10,711 bases of DNA from Synura sp. LO234KE (GCA_015143735.1 VKHC01000601.1:1-10711); one strand, 5' to 3'; shown: positions 1 to 8,749, counted from the stretch's first letter. Notes: generated from the letters alone by a model not told the origin. Translations and numbers: made by a program.

Positions 1-306
1 ATATATTGTCATTTACAACAGAAGTAACGAATGGTAAAACTTTATGGAGGGAAAACAGCGGAAGGGCCAAAAAGCGTACTCTACGAACATCTTCTCCTAC
101 AATGTGTCTAATATTGATAAGTATAGAACTCAATATATGACACCATTTTTTAACAATCATGACACAAAATGATGGTCATATCACCTTCGATCATAACATA
201 TACTGTTTGTTTTCGAGAGGCCAAAAGCTGCAAGCAACGAAAAAATGAAAATCACCTCTAAATATATCTTAGGTCCTGCAACATAGCTATAGTGACAAAC
301 TTTGAT
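1..306. repeat. Long direct repeat, copy A (LTR-like)
   Basis: This stretch recurs in the same orientation at 2755-3076. Only about ten scattered substitutions and small indels separate the copies, apart from a 19-base segment present only in the second copy. Inside each copy, TGTCA (7-11) and TGACA (293-297) form an inverted pair of the kind that ends many LTRs. However, similarity runs a few bases past both marks, to the window edge on the left and to TTTGAT (301-306) on the right, so the true limits are uncertain. No clear primer-binding site or polypurine tract was found beside either copy. An LTR pair is the favoured reading. A segmental duplication or two dispersed repeat copies remain possible. 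Confidence 0.75.
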
Positions 307-307
307 T

Positions 308-605
308 TTTTTACGAAAATCTAGTTGTTAATTATTGAACAGAAAGACCGAAGAGGAAAATAAATGTTCCACAAAAACTAGCTCCCATGAACAATGTTGC
401 TACTCCCGTAGCACCGAGTGGGGGCAAGGGAAAGGAGCCAGTACCAACTTCCTATGGGCTGGCAAGTCCTCCCCAACAGAAATGTTGGCGTGCTACAATG
501 TCACCCGCCTCAAACTCGAGCAAGCAGAATGCAAGCATAACAGACCGCATGTGCATGACGGCGCAGGGAAAACCAGTGGGCGGGCAGTGCCCGGTTAATC
601 ATCGT
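308..605. other. Unassigned stretch between direct repeat and minus-strand frame
   Basis: Short open stretches exist on both strands, including a plus-strand frame from an ATG at 387 running to 761. They lack recognisable motifs and overlap one another. I assign no gene. If the flanking repeats are LTRs, this would be the distal untranslated part of the minus-strand element or part of a decayed gag-like region. Confidence 0.3.
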
Positions 606-1793
606 TCAACTACACTTGTCGTGGAAATGCCCGGAGAACACCGAGCGAAAAATCCTAAGGCGACCCCCGCGACGGAGAGGGGAACTGGTCCAGGCAGACA
701 AACCTATAGGCGCCGGCTGTGGTGGAGAGACCTCCATGCGAGCCGGAGGGACCGCGATTAAAACTCTATTCACGGGAGGAAAGAGAAGGAGAGGATAGGG
801 CGTCCCAAAGGTACGCCGATGCTGCTCAATGAGGGAGATCGTTGGGGTCTTGCCAAAGAGTGTCGGAGACAGACGAAGTGGTAGAGTGATCCCAGGAACG
901 GAGCAAGTTGCCGCTTGCCAAGCCAGGCCTACACGAGCGATCATTTCGTTCTACAGCGAACCAAAGAAATTTTCGAAAACCCCAGCACTAATAATGAGGC
1001 ATTCCAATTCATCTATGAGAGCTCGAGTCCAAAAACCAAGGAAATTTAGAAACGCCGTTTCAGGGGAGTAGCAAATCGGGAGCAGACGAAGAAAAAATAG
1101 TTGCAGAGCTTCAGATGAAAAGAAGACTCGAGACGTCACCAAGAGCGATCGTAGAATGGCTAGGCGAAAGTGGTCAAGGAGAGCAACGGGGTAGATGCGG
1201 ACTTCCAGAGTAATGGTCTCTGTTGCAGCCAATTCGAGATAATTTTTGTGAACTTCTGGAGGTGCAGAAAGCTCAATGATAATGTTACACAACCAGGCGC
1301 CAGGGACATAGAGGACACGATATGAAGAGTCTCGCTGTTGAGGCCACTGATGAGCCAGGCCCAGCGCACTCATTCCCCGTATACGTAGTTTGCCAAGGAC
1401 AGAACCGAGAAAAACCTCAATGGAAAGAGTGGAATACCGTTGCAACGGGAGTCTGCGAGGTTTTATCCGGGCAGGGTGAAGGTGTTGAAGGGCAAGTAAG
1501 CTTAGATCATGAATCCGAGCTGTTCTATGCTTGACCATCAGGTAGAAAGTGCTGGAGATTAAGCATTTGCCACAGTGGAAATTTGTAGAGAGATTCTGAC
1601 AGGATGCTCGACAAAAATCACTCAGGGCCCGAGAGTGGGCCCTGTCTGTTTCTATTCGGGTAAGCCATGTTTCCCGCCGCAACGCAACCTTGGGTAAAGC
1701 CAATTGTAATTGACGACGCTCCTGATTTAACAGTTTTCGTAAGCCAGGACACGGTTTAAAGGGAAGCACCTGGTGTGCAAGAGTGGACAACAT
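606..1793 (-). pseudogene. Minus-strand reading frame with one amber codon, unknown protein
   Basis: Read on the minus strand, one frame stays open from about 1814 to 606, roughly 400 codons, with a single TAG at 951-953. By chance about 19 stops would be expected. The ATG at 1793 gives 280 codons up to the TAG. An in-phase ATG at 944 then gives 112 codons ending at 606. The protein is leucine-, arginine- and phenylalanine-rich. It has a possible metal-binding cluster near residues 61-76 (Cys-x3-Cys-x8-His-Cys-x2-Cys) and a hydrophobic second half. I do not recognise the family. Its place between two LTR-like repeats suggests a retroelement protein in minus orientation, but no protease, integrase or reverse transcriptase motif is evident. 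The amber codon could be a decay mutation, a readthrough stop, or the boundary of two small genes. The antisense frame has about 13 stops, which argues against plus-strand coding in that phase. Confidence 0.4.
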
Positions 1794-2112
1794 TCTAGTG
1801 TTTGCGCAAGAGTATCATGAAAAGTTAGCTGCAAGATGTGCTGAGAGGTACTATTCAATCGCAGAGAAACATTCAGATACTCCTAATAATTACCCGAGGG
1901 AAAACCCTGCACGGTCAATTGATTGCTGAGGAGAGCATCAGCGTCAACACCAGATAACTTAGCAGAGTAGCTGAGAGATGGAAGTTCGTCGGGGTATGCG
2001 ATTACATCGGTGCGCCCGTTTGCACCAACTAGGTGATTTAGAAATAAATGCCAATCTGCCCCTTGAGTTATCTTCTATTTCGTAGGATTATTGGAAGAGT
2101 CTGTAGGAGCAG
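1726..2112. other. Conflicting short open stretches, strand unresolved
   Basis: Between the minus-strand frame and the plus-strand repeat copy, both strands contain open stretches. On the plus strand 1726-1927 is open for 67 codons. On the minus strand 2074-1886 is open for 63 codons, and after a TAG at 1883-1885 the same frame continues to a stop at 1727-1729. Neither carries a diagnostic motif. The minus stretch would extend the 606-1793 frame upstream through a frameshift. The plus stretch faintly resembles the end of a copia-type reverse transcriptase but is too short to call. This is probably decayed element sequence. Confidence 0.25.
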
Positions 2113-2424
2113 ATATTGTGTGCGAGCTGAGAATTTGGGGACCTTCATAAAAAAATCCCAAAAATTTTGATATTTTGTCCCGATCTGGGTTAATCTGGCT
2201 CAAGAGAACAGCAGGAGCCACTTGGAGGTCAATGAGATCTCCCAATTCAGGCCAGAAACAAACTTCTGGAAAGCGCTGAAAAAATTGGTTCTGCAGGCTG
2301 AACTACTAATTTTTTTCAGCACCTTTTGAGACACGGACGAATCCGTTAGTTTGAGGACCTAAATTTCGGTGATCTAGGACCATTACAGCAAATTCTGAGG
2401 CAGAACCACGCAAAGCCGGAGTAG
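2113..2424 (+). pseudogene. Degenerate copy 3 of an unknown protein-coding repeat family
   Basis: This plus-strand stretch aligns with the minus strand of 10233-10573. Shared anchors in order are an AENLG-like start (AEFAG in the other copy), ILSRSGLIWL (ILSLSGLSWL), then FEDLN followed by QILRQNHAKPE and a TAG stop at 2422-2424. The other copy ends FEGLD...QILRQNSADAE with its stop at the same place. Conserved peptide anchors and a shared stop point to a protein-coding origin rather than a non-coding repeat. In-frame stops and frameshifts show that it is dead. Function is unknown; it looks like the C-terminal end of a larger protein, perhaps from a mobile element. It lies tail-to-tail with the next copy, leaving an inverted pair (2391-2405 against 2516-2530). 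Confidence 0.5.
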
Positions 2425-2499
2425 ATAAAAACTAAGATATTCTTTGTAGCGGAAACACAGAACATGTTTTAAAATCTTATCTACGTCCTTTACCACTCG

Positions 2500-2712
2500 A
2501 CTTATGGGCAGTATTGCCTCAGAATTCGAAGAAGGCCTCCAGATCTAAGCATCTAAGCCTTTAAAGGCGCGGGCGACGCTGCTCCCGGCTTTCAGCAGCT
2601 CCGAATGAAAAAGCGAGAACAGCAAATCTGGAATCTCCATGCACCTCACCATAAATGTTTAATTCGTTCCACATTGCAAGGTCCAAAATTTGTCCCGCTA
2701 AGAATCAAAGTC
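2500..2712 (-). pseudogene. Degenerate copy 2 of the same unknown protein family
   Basis: The minus strand here carries the anchors SGTNFG, then AVLAFSFGAAE, then (after a frame change) KAGSSVARAFKGLDA and finally ILRQ followed by CP and a stop. The 10233-10573 copy has AGPNFG, LLVAIFHFAACA, KAGSGVAYAFEGLD and ILRQ in the same order. This copy lacks about 100 bases from the middle, including the ILS-SGL-WL segment. At least one frameshift and a stop interrupt it. It is oriented opposite to copy 3, about 75 bases away, tail to tail. It lies between the minus-strand frame and the second long direct repeat, so it may be part of the same composite element or an earlier resident. Confidence 0.5.
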
Positions 2713-2754
2713 TTTTTAGAAGTTAGAATGTACCAGATTCGTATTTCCGCCCAA

Positions 2755-3076
2755 ATATATTGTCATTTACAACAGAAGTAACGAATGGTAAAACTTTATG
2801 GAGGGAAAACAGCGGAAGGGCCAAAAAGCGTTAGGACAGCTATAAGGCGTACTCTACGAACATCTTCTCCTACAATGTGTCTAATATTGATAAGTATAGA
2901 ACTCAATATATGACATTATTTTTTAACAATCATGACACAAAATGATGGTCATATCACCTTCGATCATAACATATACTGTTTGTTTTCGAGGCCAAAAGCT
3001 GCAAGCAACGAAAAAATTTAAACTCCTCTAAATATATCTTAGGTCCTGCAACATGGCTATAGTGACAAATTTTGAT
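2755..3076. repeat. Long direct repeat, copy B (LTR-like)
   Basis: Second copy of the repeat at 1-306, same orientation, with TGTCA at 2761-2765 and TGACA at 3063-3067. It holds an extra 19 bases at 2831-2849 flanked on both sides by GCG(T), absent from copy A. The high similarity of the two copies contrasts with the decayed sequence between them. Either the pair is fairly young or it has been homogenised by gene conversion. Confidence 0.75.
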
Positions 3077-3221
3077 ACAGAAATGTACTTACGCAGTCTA
3101 AAACCCTAGGTGCTGTTTTCTTCACCAAAGTTACCCTATCGAAATAAAATTTCAAAAATTACAAAAATTCTATATTTCGTTTAAAATTATATCACCTGGC
3201 GTAAAACATCATATGTAAAAA
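3077..3221. other. AT-rich spacer
   Basis: AT-rich sequence with A and T runs, following the long repeat. Frequent stops occur in all frames and I see no gene in it. Confidence 0.5.
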
Positions 3222-3298
3222 ACTTCACCGTGATTTATCACGAATAGGATAAATAAAAAATTACTCTGATAATTTTTTACCATATTTAGCATGGTACC
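3222..3298. repeat. Short direct repeat unit 1 with CGTGAT-ATCACG palindrome
   Basis: About 77 bases that recur in diverged form at 3465-3536. The unit begins CTTCACCGTGATTTATCACG, whose palindrome (3229-3242) has perfect 6-base arms. It continues AT-rich and ends with a TACCAT...ATGGTA inverted pair. The arrangement resembles the end of a small non-autonomous element, but no target duplication is evident. Confidence 0.5.
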
Positions 3299-3464
3299 AC
3301 GATCCCAGGATGTGGTGGGGGATTGAGATTGTCGGTCAGGTCACCATGTCCGCCCTGTCCCTACACCCATGTTAACACCCAGTATGATTACTAAGTAGCT
3401 CAGTTAGGGGTGCTTCGTTTTCGCGTTGTCCGCTATATCCGTCTAGGTGATCTAAGCTAAAATT

Positions 3465-3536
3465 TCTTCATCGTGATTTATCACGAATTTGAAATGAAAT
3501 ATTAGCATGATATTTTTTCACATATATCATGGTATC
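3465..3536. repeat. Short direct repeat unit 2 with CGTGAT-ATCACG palindrome
   Basis: Diverged second copy of the 3222-3298 unit. It has the same palindrome (3472-3485), a similar AT-rich middle and the same end, ATGGTATC against ATGGTACC. About 165 bases of mixed, more GC-rich sequence separate the two. Confidence 0.5.
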
Positions 3537-3563
3537 GCGTTTTTGTAATAAATAAGCAACCCC

Positions 3564-3580
3564 CCGTGATGCGATCACGG
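3564..3580. repeat. Perfect hairpin CCGTGAT-GCG-ATCACGG
   Basis: Seven-base arms with a three-base loop just after a C run. The arms contain the same CGTGAT/ATCACG core as the two palindromes at 3229-3242 and 3472-3485. It is either a third relic of that repeat or a coincidental stem. Confidence 0.5.
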
Positions 3581-4380
3581 ACTCAGAGAATGGCTGTCGC
3601 GGAGAAAGGGTCCAGGCCTCTAGTAAGCTAAACCCTGAAAAAGATAAAACCTAGTGTACACACAACGATTCAGGTCTGTTGCTTTAGAAACTCACTCCCA
3701 AATCTAAATTCTTCGCTAAATTGGCTTGGCCAAGACGCCAAAATATTTCAATAACCGTGCTATACTTTGGAAGTTTAACGATGGCTCCGCTTCACAAGTC
3801 GTGGTCCAGCAAAACCTACAGGGTAGAATAAGTTTGGAGCAGAACAAATTGAACTACCACAACAGCTTCCACGGCTCGAAGGAATAGAAGTATTCTGCCA
3901 AAATCAGCGAATATCTTCTTACACGCTAAACCATATCCAGCATATGTCCTACATCATGGAAGCGCTAGTGCCACAAAAACTCTCCCGTGATACATCCAAT
4001 GGGCAAGTTTCTACTATTTGGAAACGAGTCAACCCGCGGAAAATTGTACATCTTCAACGCTGTTGGTAATATAGTCTGCTATTTCAGATCGTGACTTTAG
4101 TGTGAGTTACTGAAATAATCGTCGTCGAGTTGAATTATCGAGAGTGCCCTACCGCCCCCCTGTCTTAAACACAAGGCAGAATATCATTCTCAAATATATT
4201 CGAAATTCCACTTTGCCTTCCTCTGAGCTCCTAAACTTGCTGTCGATTGGTGTGCAGCAGTCAGCGGTTGTCCACATTCCTGGACTTGAGGCTGGCTAGA
4301 ATACGTTTTGCTGACGGATTGTGAAATCATTTAGATTGTAGGTCCAGAACGTTGAGGCACGGTTATAAATCTTTCATGGG
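3581..4380. other. Spacer with one weak open stretch
   Basis: Mostly unassigned sequence. A plus-strand frame at 3827-4069 is open for 80 codons after a TAG, has internal ATGs and a mixed hydrophilic composition, but no recognisable motif. A 10-base palindrome CTTGGCCAAG lies at 3725-3734. I see no supported gene. The open stretch could be an exon, a decayed element fragment or chance. Confidence 0.35.
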
Positions 4381-4440
4381 ATAAATTTTCTCTTCTTTTC
4401 TCCGCTGCTGGAACGATGCCCAGCATCTGCTTCAGTCACG

Positions 4441-4611
4441 ATGGAAATTTCAATCACAACAAAAGATTCGGCACCTGTGGGGACCCCGTCTTTCATTCCG
4501 CGAGGCTTGGCGTTAGCGATTTATATCACTTGCATCATAGGGCCTTTTCTAGCTACGTGCACGTGTTCGCCCCTCAAGTCGTTGCTAGACCAGGTTGCGG
4601 TTTTTAAATAG
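4441..4611 (+). CDS. Possible small membrane-segment ORF, unrecognised
   Basis: A 56-codon frame starts at ATG 4441 and ends with TAG at 4609-4611. Residues near 25-42 form a hydrophobic stretch (LALAIYITCIIGPFLATC) long enough to span a membrane, preceded by a proline- and threonine-rich N-terminus. The frame is also open for about 80 bases upstream of the ATG. No family is recognised. Another phase on the same strand (4416-4607) is equally open and shows no motif, so reading-frame choice is uncertain. It could be a decayed exon or a chance frame. Confidence 0.15.
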   Translation: MEISITTKDSAPVGTPSFIPRGLALAIYITCIIGPFLATCTCSPLKSLLDQVAVFK

Positions 4612-4800
4612 CTTCTCAATTTTGATCTTTTCCTCCTTCCGGCCCAAGTGTTTCCGCTCGAATTGATGTTTTTTTGGCGAAGAAGTACGTTTCTCGTTAC
4701 ACACACACTTTACCTTTCTTCCTTGAACAAGAAAGAAGTTATGTACTTCCCCAGAGCTGTATTTTTACTCCTTTCCAGCTGTTGATGTACTCCTGAATAG

Positions 4801-5213
4801 TCTACGCCTCCCTACTGTACCCGTACCCACATTTTCATCACCATTGACCGGGAATGTTTCGGCCCCTTTTCCCTAGTTTGGGACGTCGTTGCATTCAACG
4901 TAGGCACTCCAGGTGTTATTACCTGGATAACCCTACTAGGCTACAGAGCTTGCCATTCGGTACATATGGCGGTGATTTTTTATGCGGTGGAGGAGGATTC
5001 TCATTGTGGTCTGCCATTCTTAGACTTTTCTACAACCCACATTAATTGTATGTAAAGGTTTTTGGGGGATGAAACTAAACGAACATCCTTCAAAAATACA
5101 TCATGCTGGTTATTCTCTGCAATAATATCATGATCATCATCAACTCTATTTTCAGCGTCTACATTCCCTGGATCAAACGACGCACACAAGATGGTCTGCG
5201 CGAACTTGAGTGA
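4801..5213 (+). other. Possible exon pair with intron-like signals, unrecognised
   Basis: A plus-strand frame without an early ATG is open from 4801 to its stop at about 5053. Right at its end lies GTATGT (5048-5053), a donor-like sequence. An ACTAAAC branch-like motif occurs near 5073-5079 and a pyrimidine-rich CTCTATTTTCAG ends near 5155. Independently, an ATG at 5103 opens 36 codons to a stop at 5211-5213, with a hydrophobic segment (residues 2-25) followed by a basic tail. The two readings compete. No family is recognised. A perfect inverted repeat CCAGGT-GTTATT-ACCTGG lies at 4909-4926. Confidence 0.15.
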
Positions 5214-5453
5214 GAGGCGAAGCTGGTCACACTCATACCTCCAGACTAGAGAAGTTCAGATGACAGCTTATGTCGGAGATAGGAATTAAATTAAAGCATC
5301 CGTGAAGGCACAATATCTTGGCGGAGTTTTCGAGTTGGAACTCGTGTGGTGGGGAAGTGGCATACGACCGATCCCGGAGACGGAGATATAAAGCATGTAA
5401 ACAGCAATTTAAAAACGCGCTCGATGGGAGCGCCTTAGTCACTAAGCGTACTA

Positions 5454-5468
5454 CTGCTGCTGCTGCTG
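5454..5468. repeat. (CTG)5 microsatellite
   Basis: Five consecutive CTG units in otherwise unassigned sequence. Confidence 0.85.
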
Positions 5469-5495
5469 TTGGACCTTGCCTCGTGAAAAATTAGT

Positions 5496-5735
5496 GTGGC
5501 GGCCATAGACGAGATCAGGGCCTTCAAATTTCTGAACCTTATGGCATCGAATCACAGGATTGTAATGGCTCGATCAATGAGAGCACGAAGTTGCATCGGA
5601 CTGGATTTGAGAGCCCATCACTCGTCGTCTGTTTTGGATACCAGAAAGAAATATTTTTGCATAGGAGACACCAGTGGGGAAAGTTGGCAGTGCTTCAATT
5701 TTCTTGTTTGTAATCGTGCACAGAGGAGATATTGA
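5496..5735 (+). other. Open frame of 79 codons, coding status doubtful
   Basis: A frame from 5496 to 5735 encodes a cysteine- and arginine-containing peptide without a recognisable domain. Its last 15 codons fall in the first copy of a tandem duplication, and the stop lies at the junction with the second copy. I see no start context, neighbour or motif that supports a gene. It is listed because it is the only sizeable open frame between 5214 and 6765. Confidence 0.12.
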
Positions 5736-5780
5736 AGTGCTTCAATTTTCTTGTTTGTAATCGTGCACAGAGGAGATATT
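5689..5780. repeat. Perfect tandem duplication, 47-base period
   Basis: Forty-five bases at 5689-5733 are repeated without a mismatch at 5736-5780, separated by two bases. The perfect identity implies a recent local duplication, for example by replication slippage. Confidence 0.95.
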
Positions 5781-6765
5781 CGGGGGTATGTTCCATGACT
5801 CCAAAGTTAGGGGCGTCACCCATCGGAGTCGTGCTAAATTAAAATACTGTGGTGTTGGAGGCTGGCAAATTTAATTTCTCGTCTGTACCGACAGGACTAC
5901 TGACTTGTGGAGAAATGTTTCCGCGTGCACTAAACCTGAATTATCTGATGCAGCTAGATCATCAGCTGAAGTCTATTTAGGATCTTTTTGCCGGAGGTCC
6001 AAATGTTGAGAACGATGGTCAAAGTAGACTTAGGCTCACTATTTCTGGTTTCTGGTTGAGATATTGCAGCATAGCAGCTGCATAGGGCACTACTGGCCAT
6101 TTTACGCAATTTCTATTGAGCCCTACTGCACTGCGCCACTCCAACCATGTAACTTCTATTCATATATGTTGTTATAATGTCAACTAACCAACGGAAGATG
6201 TATCTCCACCCTCAGGATCCATCCGTCATTGACGGTTACACTTATGCTAGTTTTAAGACACATGTCATGAAATATCGTACGCTGCCTATAGGTACCCTAC
6301 TGGTGGTTTGGTGACTAAAGCAATATCGTTGCGGGTCTATAGTGATCCTATTTGATTCCTCAGGCACGGAAGCTGGGTGGAAACCACTTGACTGTGGTGC
6401 TGTGGTGCATTTGCTCTGCGACACTTATATACCCATTTCCCTATTTTTCTGCTCCTGCTGCAACGCTAGCACTTGTAGCTTATATAGGTAGAAATCGTAT
6501 ACTGGCCTTTCAAGTTCATGTATAATTATGTTTATGAGGCGCACACGTCAAGGGAGGTCGATGTACGTGTTTTTCGTGATATGCCGTGACTGCGTAAGCA
6601 TGTTGAAATTGGGCGGAAATACAGGGAAAGCATGTGACGTGTTCGTGACGTGTACGTTGGGGGTACGTAAGCTGTGCAAGTGAGCAGGCAGGAAACATGT
6701 CAGGAAACGATTATTTGGGCATAAGACAAGTGTGGGGACCTTCTCCGTGCTGCCCCTACAACTAA
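5781..6765. other. Spacer without a supported gene
   Basis: Stops are frequent in all frames. Small open stretches on either strand (for example minus 6242-6424) have no motif. A short tandem pair GTGACGTGTTC / GTGACGTGTAC lies at 6634-6655. The sequence just upstream of 6766 shows no reverse transcriptase motifs, so the element that follows appears truncated at its 5' end. Confidence 0.5.
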
Positions 6766-8669
6766 TATTCACCACGACGGTCAGCCACCAAAAGTGACTT
6801 TTGGTCAATCCTTGGCGTTGGAGCGTTTCGCATCTCTCTCTGTGTTCTTTGCACCCAGGACCATGTGACATGGTCTCCCACCCTCTACCAAGGAGAGGTT
6901 CCTGCCAAGTCCACACGTCCCACCTCTAAATCGCTTCTTCTTGCCGGCGTCTTAAGGGGACTCTGGGAGACTGACCCGGAAGCTGATGTCCGTGGCTTGG
7001 ACATTTATCTTCCTGATCAGTCCCTTGTGAAATCCGTTTGTTCTCCTCCTGCCTCGTTCTCCAACAAAGTGGTCGAATGCCTCTTTGAAGCTGCTCAACT
7101 TCACCTCACTCCCTCCAGGAGACTGTGCTACGCCCCCCGATCTCTCCACGCGCCCCCTTTCCAGACCTGCTCTCGGAACGGCGCTAGTATCAGCCTATGT
7201 CATCTCTGGCCTCTCTCAAACTGAATTATGCTATGGTACTCACTTTCACGAGGACCCGGTTCAGGTACTATCGCTTTCCGGGTGCATCCCTCCTGACTTC
7301 TTCCTCAATCGTTGGATCTGGTCGGATCTCTCCTCGGAGGCTCTGCTCCTTATCCCGCTAGACGCCCGCATCTCAGACGTGAAATGGGCCAAAGCTCAAC
7401 TTGCTCGCGACCAAGACCGTGCTATCCGACACGACCTCCCTCGCTGGCAAGATGTTACGCTTCGTAATGCTGCTAAAGTTCTTCACCTCTCTGGCAAGTC
7501 TTTCGGTGCGAGGGGCCACTATGAACGCCTTCTTCATGAAAGGCATTTGACGATTGGCCGCAACGCGTGCAAGGGCGCTAAGACAGATCTCGTACGCAAG
7601 TCTCTCCTCACCTGCAAACTTTGCGCCTCCGACATGACCGCAGCAGACGACACCAATGATCATACCTTTCGCTCTTGCCAACATCCTCTTTTGTGTCAGG
7701 CTCGGGCTGAGTCTGATGATCTCCTTCTAACAGTTCCTCTCTTGACTGATCTGTACCGTCGCCTTTTCCCGGTTTTCTTCTGTCTTGTGCAAGAAGTTGA
7801 TGGGCACCGCATTTGCATGGGGAACTGGAACTCTTCCCAGATCACCCAACTTGATCAAGTGCTCCTTTCTACTGACTCAGTGACTGCCCTGAGCGAAAGC
7901 CTCCTCGCTCTGAGCAAGCACTTAGTCAACAGAACTGACACACTCTGGGCGGCTCGCCCGCAAGCGGCCTGCCACACAGCCCTTTCCAGCACACCAGAAG
8001 CAGACCCGGCTACCCTCAGAACCTTACAACGGAGATGCCTTAAGCGTCGTATCATTACGGCCTCATCTCCCACCGTTTCCTACGCAGTTCGCCTTGGGCA
8101 TGTTCCGGGCATATACACCTCATGAAGGGCAGCCAAGCCCCACACCATCGGCACTCTCTCGGACGTCAAGCGCTTCTCTACACGGAAGAAAGCCGAGAAG
8201 TACATGTCCAAGTCCACGGGCCCTGGAGATCCTCTGCTTGATGATCCCGCTGCGTTTATCTTATGGCTCCGCTCTCCCCAACGGATCGGCAGGATGGGGA
8301 GTTCACATCACTTTCCCGCGCATAGCGGAGACCTGTGCAATATGGGGACCAGTCTCCACCTCCCCAACAGGACGTTACTGGCTAGGCGCTCGGCGGGCCA
8401 CCAGCAACACGGGGGAACTCAGCGCCCTCCATCATGCCCTGGACTGGATCCGGAAGCGGCGCAAATCCCTCAACCCAGCCTTCTCACCGCGCTATAACCT
8501 TGTCTCTGATTGCATATATTGTGTTAAACTGTTTGCAACCCGCGCATTAAACCGGTTGCGAACAAAAATATTATCGCTCACATCAATACTCTCCTTGCTT
8601 AGAGCAAAGCATGCGAACATGTCAGTCACTAAGCACCCTTATGAGCCAGATTGGCAAGGCAAGGGCAAT
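6766..8669 (+). pseudogene. Broken retroelement ORF: CCHC motif plus RNase H domain (first part)
   Basis: This is the C-terminal part of a retroelement polyprotein, probably from a non-LTR retrotransposon. The frame starts open at 6766 and shifts near the C run at 7132-7138. It runs on to a TGA at 8123-8125, continues in phase beyond it, then shifts again at about 8261. Counting residues from 7085, Cys177-x2-Cys180-x12-His193-x4-Cys198 (7613 onward) forms a zinc-binding motif like the one before RNase H in such elements. The RNase H part (8262-8669) shows SALPNGSAGWGVHI, then TSNTGELSALHHAL with the catalytic Glu (8415-8417), then LVSDCIYC with the next Asp. The first catalytic Asp is lost: the usual TDGS reads SYGS, beside a small deletion. 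No reverse transcriptase motif lies upstream, consistent with 5' truncation. The end of the domain resumes at 9647. Confidence 0.75.
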
Positions 8670-8749
8670 CGGACTGTAAGTATCTGACTACCTGTCCTGA
8701 GTAATCCTCCCGTCACCGACCAACGACCTCCGAATCTCGACCTCTACGT

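Noticed and set aside
387-1100. Plus-strand gag-like frame starting at ATG 387
   Set aside because: The phase has several stops (762, 882, 1047 and more), while the codon-aligned minus strand has only one stop over 606-1814. The minus strand is the better candidate.
1726-1927. Plus-strand stretch resembling the end of a copia-type reverse transcriptase
   Set aside because: Only a loose resemblance, no YVDD or other diagnostic motif on either side, and the opposite strand is also open.
3396-3410. TAGCTCAGTTAGGGG looks like a tRNA A box or D arm, suggesting a tRNA gene or tRNA-derived SINE
   Set aside because: No B box (GGTTCGANTCC-like) follows at a suitable distance, and no acceptor or anticodon stems can be drawn around it.
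6548-6916. Minus-strand frame of 122 codons
   Set aside because: It overlaps the start of the plus-strand retroelement frame and has no motif. It is most likely a shadow frame.
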